Shown here piece after piece: positions 9,359 to 16,909 of a DNA stretch of 16,909 nucleotides. Numbering within the stretch: position 1 is the first letter of the stretch; every line of letters starts with the position of its first letter. This DNA comes from Glomus cerebriforme (lineage: Eukaryota > Glomeromycota > Glomeromycetes > Glomerales > Glomeraceae). A program made the translations under genes and the position numbers. A model generated the notes under the pieces. It made no database searches. It was not told the origin of the DNA and saw only the letters and a program-made list of their open reading frames with translations. The DNA is taken from contig QKYT01000762.1 of the NCBI GenBank assembly GCA_003550305.1, positions 35,526 to 52,434 of the forward strand, given 5' to 3'.

Positions 9359-9445
9359 GATTTAATTTTTTTTTTTTATAAAATAAACCAAAAAAAATTC
9401 AAAATTTATATTTTTACAGAGTTGGACTCCGTGATTGTAGTGTCA

Positions 9446-10031
9446 ACCTAGGGGTTAGATAAATAAACGAGGGGGCCAACATATATGTTACACAGGCTGA
9501 TCAATAACAAACTGAACTGTCGCCAGTCTGTCGCCTCATAAATTAGTTACAGTACATAAGCAAAATTTCATATTAAATTTTCACTTTTTTTTTTATTTTT
9601 TTCAGCACATATATACCGATCCAAAAAGTTAAAGTTGTTCATATTAGCTTTATATAGGCAAAATTTTTTTATCCAAATTAGACCACTGGTTGCTTTGTTC
9701 TTAGTTTTATATGCTTTTTATTACTTGATAATAGAAAGTTCAAAATTACACTTTTTTTTTTTGAGATCTCGATAAGAAACTATAAATATTTTTATTTAAA
9801 ATGTTTAAAAATAGCATTTTCTTCTTTTATTATGTATTATTTTTATGTATTTAATAAAATTTTATATAGTTTTGAGGTATTTCAAATAGCCGATCAAGTT
9901 TTTAAAAGATATAAATGTGAAACTTTGACAAAAATTATATTTCAGATAGTTACGCACTTGCTCATTACCGATCATCAATTTTTTTTTTCATAGATTATAT
10001 TGCCCCCCGTTTATTTATCTAACCCCTAGGT
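9446..10031. mobile_element. Non-autonomous TIR element, 586 bp, in the kinase promoter
   Basis: The ends are inverted repeats of at least 24 identical bases (9446-9469 and 10008-10031; they begin ACCTAGGGGTTAGATAAATA and continue with near match into a G run). The interior has no open frame longer than a few dozen codons, so it is a MITE-like passenger. No convincing target duplication is visible: flanks are tgtca on the left and acaac on the right. Its near end lies 88 bases upstream of the kinase start codon, so it probably occupies or supplies promoter sequence for that gene. Confidence 0.8.
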
Positions 10032-10391
10032 ACAACAAATTATTCGCGTGTAACAAATTTATTTAAAGTCACATGATAATATTTAGTATTACGTCATCGA
10101 CAAAATTGAAGTGATAAAATTATAGAATGATCAAATGAATTCCTTAGAAAAATAAATAAATAAATAAAATTTAATTTGCATTAACAATCAAGTATCTACC
10201 ATAATAAAATATAAAATAACTATCTTTCTAATATAATAAATATTTCATACTTTCGTTGCATTGGTAAATACAAAGGTTATATTATTTTTCTTCAAATCAA
10301 ATATTGTGAAAATAAATAATAGAACTATTTGTTTTTTTTTATCTATTGAAAGGATAATAATAATTTTGTAAAGAATTATTGGATTTTTCAG
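10032..10391. other. Intergenic, no gene seen
   Basis: AT-rich DNA between two mobile elements; no coding frame, RNA gene or clear regulatory site was found. Confidence 0.45.
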
Positions 10392-10401
10392 TAGAAGAGT
10401 A

Positions 10402-10561
10402 GGACCCCGAAAAAATTTTACTACTAGCTGTAACGCATTTTTTTCAGGGCCGGAATTATGGTAATGTCAGTCAGTTACTAAAATAAGTAATAAATTTCTG
10501 GCTGACATTATCAAAATTTGTCGAAAAAAAAAAGATACCTTTTTATATATATTTCGCGTCC
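10402..10561. mobile_element. Foldback MITE of about 160 bp with 9-base target duplication
   Basis: TAGAAGAGT occurs exactly at both borders (10392-10400 and 10562-10570), a 9-base target duplication of the length typical of Mutator-like elements. Ends are short imperfect inverted repeats (GGACCCCGAAA on the left; reverse complement of the right GGACGCGAAA). The centre forms a hairpin: TAATGTCAGTCAG (10462-10474) against CTGGCTGACATTA (10498-10510), one mismatch, continued by TTACT/AGTAA. It carries GGCCGGAATTATGG, a word related to the repeats inside the element at 533-791. No open frame. Confidence 0.65.
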
Positions 10562-10574
10562 TAGAAGAGTGTTT

Positions 10575-11620
10575 TTTAAAGTAGCAAAAAATTTATTATA
10601 ATTATCAGAATCATCTTATAAAATTGGTAGTAATATTAATATGCTATTTCCCAAATTTACAAATTTTAAAAATCGAAGTATCTTACAGACGTATATTAAG
10701 TTTAAAAAAGAAATGTAATTATTTTTGAAAGGGAGAAATAGAGTTATGTATTTAATTAATATTCAAATATTCAGTAACATTTCAATAAATAGGGTAAAAC
10801 TGTCTATCTGACATTTAGAATATGTAGTTTTTTTTTTACAAATTTTCTTTTTAAACATGCTCAGTAAAATACTGTAAATGACAATCTGATGATTCAAAGT
10901 CGTTTTACTCATTCTAAAAAAAACCGTAGTAATTCTGACACTACCCATTAGGAGATAAGTTTCTTATTACAAAACAATAATGATAGGCCTTAAAGTAAAT
11001 CATTAATTACGAATTTTGATTCATACTGGGAGAAACAATTGACTATAGAAACTTTTCATGTGAATAATTAAATTATAATTGTTGATTAATAATCAAAAAT
11101 TGATATTGTAAGTTCGTCATTATTAATTTATTATACTATACTATTACATGAGTCATCAACAAGCTATAAACTATTACTACACATAAAATTAAATGATGAA
11201 AATGATCAATGATATGACATTTTCTGTTTTAAGATTGTTCGACAAATCCCTAAAATTTATGACATATATGATTAAAAATTTTGATTTATTTCTGATTTAA
11301 CAATGGAAATTTAGAAATTAGGGAACGGAATAATAATTAAATATCTAAAATTTATCATGAGAAATAAAAAAGTATATCTTTTTAGTATAAAAATCAAGTG
11401 ATTTTTAAAGAGTGTCCTTATCATAGACCCAGTTCGGGAAGATTCAGGCTTCTTATCCTAGACTCTTAAATCTGATTGATTTATAATGTGGCGCATTTGA
11501 TTTTATCAGCCATGAATAAAATTTATTTTTGTATAACAGAAAAAATTTTTACCAAAAAACATAATTTCAAAAGAAAAAAAATAATAAAATAAAGAGCAAA
11601 GTTAACCCTATTGTAAAAAA
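10575..11620. other. Gene-free stretch
   Basis: No supported gene. The minus-strand frame at 10763-10948 is AT-biased and carries no recognisable domain. A sequence at 11284-11340 has a diverged copy at 13229-13300 (see findings). A small GC-raised patch at 11410-11470 has AAGAGTGTC and GACTCTT as near-inverted words. Confidence 0.4.
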
Positions 11621-11624
11621 CATT

Positions 11625-11975
11625 CATATGTTCAAATTAACTTNCTAAAAATTAATATTCAAGNAATCCATATCTACTGAGAAATATTATTTAATTTTAT
11701 AGAGGCAGTTTACTTTGATGACTAAAGTGTTGAAATTATGCTGCAAAATAAAAAACAATGCATGTTATTAATTTTATTATGAAAACGTCTATAACTCTAT
11801 GAATATTCAAGTTAGCTTAAATAAAATTAATATCTGAGTAATTCTAAACTGTTAAGCAACTTCACTTATTATTCTGAATTCAGTTTACTTTGGTCAAAAT
11901 ATTAAAATATTGAAATTACATTGTGAAATTTGATTAATTATGTCATATTGTAATTTACAGGTGTAAAATATTTTC
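11625..11975 (+). repeat. Diverged tandem duplication, 175-base period
   Basis: Unit 1 (about 11625-11799) and unit 2 (about 11800-11975) align in the same order with a constant 175-base offset: TTCAA(A/G)TTA(A/G)CTT at 11631 and 11806, AAAATTAATAT shortly after, and CAGTTTACTTTG at 11706 and 11881 followed by GTTGAAATTA-like sequence. The copies are well diverged, so the duplication is old. No coding frame is maintained in either unit. Confidence 0.6.
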
Positions 11976-12034
11976 TCCATCTCAACATACTAATAAAAAT
12001 ATATATTAATTAAATGATATAACATTTGAAGACT

Positions 12035-12252
12035 TTATTTACTTGTATAAAGTTTAATATAAGCGGCAGGAATATCAGGAAGTGCGATATTCAAGGCTAA
12101 ACTAATATCATCTTGTTCATCTTAGACTATATTGACACTATATATATCGCTCATTTTATTTTAAAATTTTGAGTTGCTCTTTTTAAATCAAATATAATGA
12201 ATAACGAAAACCAAAATCGGCTAGTTTGATGAAGTAGTATGTTATTAGGGTG
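12035..12252 (-). pseudogene. Heavily eroded TKL-like kinase relic
   Basis: Pieces of the same kinase family survive in the correct order on the minus strand. HPNNILLHQ (12252-12226) is the catalytic-loop end. After a small deletion and frame change comes LADFGF (12224 to about 12207), with the DFG triplet at 12218-12210. A remnant LKIL precedes MSDIYSVNIV (12154-12125). A frame of 29 codons (12121-12035) reads DDISLALNI then LPDIPAAYIKLYTSK, matching the region between helix F and the C-lobe Arg but with about ten residues missing. No N-lobe, start, or HRD triplet was found. It is a dead copy with deletions, older than the fragment at 14985-15524. Confidence 0.66.
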
Positions 12253-12269
12253 CTATTATAAAATAAAAG

Positions 12270-12815
12270 TAAGATTCGTTAATATTAAACTTTATGAGCC
12301 CATTTATGTATATTATACGTATATATTACCATTTATCATAGATCCATCCAGAGATGATCAGTTATGTAAGAGTATTATTCATACAATGTTTAATTAGGGC
12401 TAAATCATATAATCATTGTTATTTTTTATACACAAATATGAGTCATTAACTATAATATGATATTCTTGAATATATAAATACTAGCCTTTTTTCTTTACAA
12501 TGGCAAAGTGTCAGTATCATAACAATAAAAAAAAGAATAAGCCAGTTTCTACCTTTCTACCATAACCCGCATATCAAGACTGTTTTTTACAAAGGGTTCA
12601 CTATGCAAGAATGATTTTGTTAAAAATATCTTTCTTGATATCCAAGTTTATGTTAGATAGGATCTGTCTATTTTTTTATTTATTTACATTTAACCATGAT
12701 TATATCAAAGAACCCAGAATATACTTTAATCTGGCAAGAAATCCTTTAACAGCTTGAATGATTAATATTATTATAAGGTAATTAATTTATTAATTACGGG
12801 TATAATGCCAGTTCG
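12270..12815. other. Intergenic, no certain gene
   Basis: Minus-strand fragments at about 12550-12660 read like protein for 15-17 codons but cannot be tied to any family. The N-lobe of the eroded kinase would be expected here (upstream on the minus strand) and is not recognisable. Confidence 0.35.
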
Positions 12816-12817
12816 TG

Positions 12818-13144
12818 TCAGCATATCGATATAATTAGTAAGCTATTATGAGCTTTCCTGAGTTGCAGTGACGAGTGCGGGACTGCTTCTAACTCAATGT
12901 GGCAACGCTNTAAATAGNTTTNACTGATTATTGGTTGTCCATTAAATCGTGAAATGGATTGGGTTTGTACCTAATGAACTGATCCATTGATGATCCCGGT
13001 TATTTCAGTTAACATGATTTTCTGAAAAAGCGGTGGATAATATGTTNTTGGTGGTCCCAGAGAAGCGTGGACTGGTGTCAATGCTTTATATTCTTTCGGA
13101 ATATACTGATCGGTTTCTAGCAAACCTGTTGGGGAAGTGACTAT
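12818..13144 (-). pseudogene. GC-raised coding-like relic, unknown family
   Basis: One minus-strand frame runs 109 codons from 13144 to TGA 12820-12818 with a single internal TAG at 12973-12971. It includes TGLLETDQYIPKEYKALTPV, YYPPLFQKIMLTEITGIING and, after the stop, QSISRFNGQPII. The region is distinctly richer in G and C than its surroundings, and its amino-acid mix is that of a real protein. Five N bases fall inside and some could be stops or frame errors. The opposite strand has a shorter 38-codon frame near 13024-13140 that is less convincing. No family is recognised; it may be a gene fragment or a transposon coding remnant. Confidence 0.36.
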
Positions 13145-13549
13145 TTATTTATAGTTAACCTTTTATACTCATGTGATTGTTTATTCTTTTAATTTAGGTA
13201 TCTACGGTGTGGTAATTGGACTGTAAATTATTTATTNCTGATTTAACAATTGAAAATTTATCCATAAAGAAATCAGGAAATGGAAAATAATTATTATTAT
13301 TGGTGTAGAAAAATTTATGAAATTATTTTAAAATATTTTGTTATCAGTAGAAATAAAAAGTGTTACTTAAAATTTTGTTATGATACTAGAGATGGAATTG
13401 TTATTAATAAATAAAAAGCATTTGAAATTATGAGAAAAGTAGCCAATTTAGAATGCTTTAACGTATATGAAAGTGAATCAAAAAACCCCTATTTTTTAAC
13501 ACTTGTTCTGAGAACATAAAAAAGATAATGTTTAACACACATTTTTACA

Positions 13550-13625
13550 AAAAAAAAAAAANAAAANAAAATAAAAATAAATAAATAAATAAATAAATAA
13601 AAATAAAAAAAATAAATTAAAAATA
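13550..13625. repeat. A-rich microsatellite with (AAAT)n core
   Basis: A run of A interrupted by N at 13562 and 13567 is followed by about seven AAAT units and further A-rich sequence. The N bases suggest the assembly was unsure of the repeat length. Confidence 0.8.
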
Positions 13626-13788
13626 ATTACAGATTACGTAGAAAAGCCAATGTTTTTCTATTCATGTTATCTGTTTTTGTAATTGTTTGAGCATATTATT
13701 TGATGAGTATTGTTTGGTAAAATTTTTATGTCGATGTTTGATCCTTAATATTCATTAATGCATCTTTATTAATTAATACTCGATTAGT

Positions 13789-14270
13789 ATGGAAGAAGAG
13801 TATTCCCATTCTCCTCGCGACAATTCGACCTCTTTATATGGCTCTATTAATTAGTTATAATTTTTAACTCATTTTGATTTTTGAATACTAGAAATGATTC
13901 CAATATTTCTGAAAGTAATTCTGGTTTGCTCCATAGTGAAAAATTCTAATTTTTCTGATTTGATTTTCTTATGTAATTTGACGCATTATAAATACTTTTT
14001 GCTTGGTTTACATTTTCCAAATTAATGATAATTAACGAACTCAAAAATTTACCTTCTTTATTGATAAATTTACTAAAAAATAAATAAAAAAAAAAGTTTT
14101 TTTTTTTTTGTTTATTATTTTCAGTACGTTTGAGTTATTTCTCACAATCTTGATAAGTCTAATTTTTTGTCTCATAAGCTTATATGAAAAAAGATCTCTC
14201 ACGAACTTGATAAAAAGTATCAATATTTTCCTTGAGTATGGCGACCTTTTGAGGATTAAGTTCACATTCC
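13789..14270 (+). pseudogene. Possible multi-exon plus-strand relic
   Basis: ATG 13789 opens MEEEYSHSPRDNSTSLYGSI and ends at TAG 13854. After a CTAG at about 13892 the same kind of Ser/Asn-rich text continues (NDSNISESNSGLLHSEKF) to a stop. After a TTTTCAG at about 14124, a frame reads VISHNLDKSNFLSHKLI, KKISHELDKKYQYFP and VWRPFED, separated by single stops. The three blocks could be exons of one eroded gene. No family is recognised and no clean donor sites join them, so this could be chance in places. The longer open frames overlapping on both strands at 14041-14328 are Ile/Phe/Leu/Lys-rich and not preferred. Confidence 0.25.
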
Positions 14271-14427
14271 TTATTTTAGAAGTAATTTTTAATTGATGTA
14301 TTTCGAATAATGGATGCAATAAAAACAAATAATAATAATTTTATAGGATGATAATTTGGTATAAGTGAAGATTTCATGAATTCAGCCCGCACTATGATGA
14401 TTTTGGTCAGCATTATTACCTTTCGAT

Positions 14428-14444
14428 CAATGTACTGTACATTG
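14428..14444. repeat. 17-base odd palindrome
   Basis: CAATGTAC, a central T, then GTACATTG: perfect 8-base arms around one base. It could be a dimeric protein-binding site, but nothing near it has a firm start site. Confidence 0.4.
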
Positions 14445-14529
14445 GACTCGTAGTTTGAATAAAAAAAGAAATAAAATGATTTAAAACTAAAACTTAAAAA
14501 TTGAAATTTATTCAAATAAATTATAAAGT

Positions 14530-14980
14530 TTATACCGTCATGGTAAAGAATTTAAAATTTTAAATAAAATCATTTTATTAAAGAAGAAAATAATCTAAAG
14601 TACAAATTTTTTATCTTAAAAAGAGATGAAATTTACATTTAATTAAACTTTACTAGTCATATGTGGTAATTTGTTATAAAAAATAATTTATACTCCACAG
14701 AAAGCAAACTGATAACGAGGCTCAAATTTGTTACCTTGTATTAAAAAATAATTAACATGAAATAATCATATCGAATAAAAAATCTTTAAATGGAAAAATA
14801 CAAATTAAAAATCTATAATATCACAAAAATGATGATTTTTTTTTCTTAAAAATTTTCCTTGCTTAGATTCATCATTTTAATCTAAAAGAAAAAAAATAAA
14901 TTATAAAATTAAAAATAATTATATAAGCATAAACAACTAAAGTTTAACACATTAGTAAAAAAAATTTACCATTTTCGTTA
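14530..14980. other. AT-rich intergenic, nothing supported
   Basis: This is the downstream flank of the kinase fragment. A splice-acceptor-like TTTTCTTTTAG at about 14884 (minus) would lead at once to a stop in phase 1, so no further tail exon is called. Confidence 0.4.
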
Positions 14981-14984
14981 ATTT

Positions 14985-15524
14985 TCAATTAAGATCAATT
15001 TGTAAATTTTCTATCAAATAAAATGAATATTAGATTTTTTTTAATATTTTTTCAAACAAAATAAAAATTTATTTACCTGAATATTCTGTGCTATAATAAT
15101 CTTCTGAATTTTTTGGTTCAGGAAGCTTGTTAAAATTAAGTAGTTTGCTTGTATAAATAGTTTCTGAATGTGTTTTGTATGATAAACTAGTCAAAGTCAC
15201 ATTACTAGTTTGTAAATTATTATTATTAATTTCATCTGCTTCTTTAATTTGCTTAATTAATAATTCTTTTAATCCACCAAACCATTGGCCTAAAATATTT
15301 TTAATTTCACTTGCTGTTGGACGATTTAATTGATTTGCATCTAAGCATCTTTTAATTAAATATACAATCAATCGAGGTACTTTAATATTAAACCTTGGTC
15401 TAAGTCCTTGGCAAATTTTTAATGCTAAATTTTGATTATGGCTTACATCATGATAAGGAGGTAAACCAGAAAATATTTCATACATAATTATACCAAAACT
15501 ATAAATATCAGCAGCCTTGGTATG
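14985..15524 (-). pseudogene. C-lobe and spliced tail of a TKL-like kinase, N-part missing
   Basis: Only the second half of a kinase is present. It enters at about HTKAADIYSFG and continues IIMYEIFSGLPPYHD through the C-lobe to LNRPTASEI, with the conserved helix-F Asp and the C-lobe Arg intact. The Gly loop, VAIK Lys, HRD and DFG are all missing, so it cannot phosphorylate on its own. The tail has the LPEPKNSEDYY signature also seen (LPEPRN) in the gene at 7112-9358. The last intron (15076-15011, 66 bases, GT-AG, phase 1) joins STEYS to ENLQIDLN and TGA 14987-14985, so the 3' end is still well formed. Upstream it abuts a TLDc fragment, apparently a rearrangement point. About 50 bases between them (15525-15576) belong to neither family. 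Confidence 0.78.
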
Positions 15525-15576
15525 AGCCGACTCCAAAAACATGCTCAAGTCGCTCATTTGTTGAGTTTTCTCATCC

Positions 15577-16626
15577 CTAAAGGTCACCCAAACCAAATGA
15601 TGGACTGTGAATACGATCATTAAATATAGCATATTTGTTATCAAACCAACTATCCTTTATACGACTTAAAATATGACTTTTAATATTACCATCCTTAAAA
15701 GAGAATATAAAACTATCTTTAGCACTATCATATTTTCTACTAGTATAGGATCAGGATTCCATGTAATAGGGTTGTATACTCCAAGAATTTCGTTATTATC
15801 AATAACTGTTATGGTATGAGATTGATTATCACAAACCTCATGGAACCTTTCATGTGTAAATCCATCACGGGATCCGCGAATCAATAATTTGAACATACTT
15901 GTGATGCCTGTGATGCCTATAGTATTTATAAATTTGAAAATATTGAAACAAATGTATTTGAGTTACTTATATTGACCCATTTAAAAATCAATTCAGCATG
16001 TTGAGATGTAAAAATTTTAGAACCAAAATAATAAATTACTTTAATATCTTTAGTTATATAGGGTTCCGATTTTTGGTTATTTTGTTTCAAGAAATATTTT
16101 AATAAATCTTTATATAATTCCCCAGGTAAAATTTTTTTTATAAGGTGATACTTTGTCCGAAAATTCTTCAGAAGTTAAATTATAGAATTTAATAAACGGA
16201 ATAAATTGTTGTTAAACTATTCTTTAAAATATTAAAAACTTCCTTTGAAAAATTTGTAGGATCAGCGGGAAGTTCTGGATTTTGAGCAAGTCCCCATTTA
16301 AGAATATGCTCCCAAATTTGTATTTCACTCATTTGAAGATTCTTATCTTGAATAAGCGTGATAAAAAGTTTTTCTGAAGTTGAGGAGAAATCTATTGATT
16401 TAAATATCTTAATCGGATTTTTGGAAATCAAATCATAACATTATTTTTTGAAGTTTTGTAAAAGATTTTTTTCAAAACTTGTTTGATATATCAAACTAAA
16501 ATTTAGTTCCATCCAGTTTGCTTTGTTTTTAATCAAAAAGGATTGTAAATAGATTGTTAATTCCTGAAGACTAAGTTCACTAGCAACAACTAATATTTTA
16601 ACAATATCTGAAGTATCATCTATATA
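15577..16626 (-). pseudogene. Broken BTB-BACK-TLDc gene
   Basis: In AMF these proteins are thought to act as adaptors (BTB/BACK) with a TLDc domain of poorly known role. Read on the minus strand: the end of BTB (DTSDIVKILVVASELSLQEL, from about 16617), then KANWMELNFSLIYQTSFE, then BACK (ISKNPIKIFKS ... MSEIQIWEHILKWGLAQNPE ... FYNLTSEEFSDKVSPYKK), then QHAELIFKW, then TLDc (FKLLIRGSRDGFTHERFHEV, NEILGVYNPITWNPD, DSAKDSFIFSFKDGNIKSHI, DSWFDNKYAIFNDRIHSPSF). Breaks: TAA at 16443-16441; an extra A in the LTT region near 16210; an extra A in the A-run near 16130; a stop plus frame change near 15915-15900; a frameshift near 15735-15750; TAG at 15579-15577. The first roughly 90 residues of BTB are absent. 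A TAG acceptor at 16628-16627 may mark a lost exon border. Confidence 0.82.
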
Positions 16627-16669
16627 CTAAAAAAATTCATGCCGATCTGTAGAGGTTTAGATTACCTGA

Positions 16670-16909
16670 ATAAATAATTTTGAATTGTGTTACCTTCTCG
16701 CTCTTATCTTATTTAAGTTTANTTAAGANAATAATCACCATTTCATTCATATTCATAGTTAGACTAAAATTATGGGCGGACGAGTCATGTGCCTGATCAG
16801 TTTCTGACTTAAACTTAAAGGCTAATACNGATCAGCATAATCAAGTTGATTAGTAATGCGAAAAAATTTGATTTTTATTTCCCGGTAATTGGCGTTTAGC
16901 TAATCCTAA
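16670..16909. other. Window edge, possible transposon sequence
   Basis: No BTB N-terminal coding sequence is found where it would be expected. Instead there is a GC-raised patch (16775-16800, GGCGGACGAGTCATGTGCCT) with N bases, and CTAATAC / GATTAGT as near-inverted words (16822-16855). This may be an element that cut off the BTB gene, but no complete terminal repeats can be seen inside the window. Confidence 0.3.

Noticed and set aside
10763..10948. 61-codon minus-strand open frame
   Set aside because: Composition is that of AT-rich chance text and nothing around it supports a gene.
11472..11512. Short minus-strand ATG frame MADKIKCATL
   Set aside because: Ten codons only, no splice donor giving a longer product.
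14041..14515. Three open frames on both strands (14041-14328 minus, 14108-14296 plus, 14276-14515 minus)
   Set aside because: They overlap or overlie one another, are dominated by Ile, Phe, Leu and Lys, and contain homopolymer-coded runs; none has a domain.
16627..16665. 39-base GT-AG 'intron' in the BTB region
   Set aside because: Too short compared with the 66-92 base introns in this window, and the upstream side cannot be matched confidently to BTB.
1..16909. tRNA, 5S rRNA, CRISPR array or riboswitch
   Set aside because: No T-arm/B-box pattern, no rRNA-like block and no regularly spaced repeat was found by eye; CRISPR is not expected in a eukaryote.

Overview
The window is very AT-rich eukaryotic DNA with short GT-AG introns (about 66 to 92 bases), a Tyr-kinase-like (TKL) serine/threonine kinase gene, a broken BTB-BACK-TLDc gene, old transposon debris and long gene-free stretches. 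From family knowledge, this mix strongly suggests an arbuscular mycorrhizal fungus of the Rhizophagus type (Glomeromycotina), where TKL-like kinases and BTB/TLDc genes are greatly expanded. No database was consulted. Scattered N bases show the assembly is imperfect, so some breaks may be sequence errors.

Layout. 1-2690 has no gene but holds a small TIR element (533-791) and a hairpin-rich patch near 2138-2180. 2700-3165 (minus) is a decayed non-LTR (LINE) reverse transcriptase. 3271-3460 is a tandem pair of hairpin-forming repeats. 4300-5700 is a coding-like but unrecognised zone with two tiny plus-strand ORFs, a 122-base G-free tract and a hairpin. 6600-6680 is a small inverted repeat containing CCAAT and TATA words. 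7112-9358 (minus) is the one gene that looks intact: an eight-exon kinase whose tail is built of phase-1 cassette exons, with one further phase-1 terminal exon candidate downstream at 6962-6987. 9446-10031 is a 586-base TIR element just upstream of that gene's start codon. 10402-10561 is a short foldback element with a 9-base target duplication. 11625-11975 is a diverged tandem duplication. 12035-12252 (minus) is a strongly decayed second kinase. 12818-13144 (minus) is a GC-raised coding-like relic of unknown family. 13789-14270 (plus) may be another relic. 14985-16626 (minus) carries a broken BTB-BACK-TLDc gene fused head-to-tail with the C-lobe and spliced tail of a third kinase.

How the parts relate. 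Three separate kinase loci in different states (intact, C-lobe only, heavily eroded) lie on the same strand together with a BTB-TLDc pseudogene and at least three non-autonomous elements. This looks like a birth-and-death zone of expanded signalling families. The most interesting signal is the modular, frame-neutral exon structure of the kinase tails, which would let tails be swapped, skipped or extended without disturbing the kinase domain.
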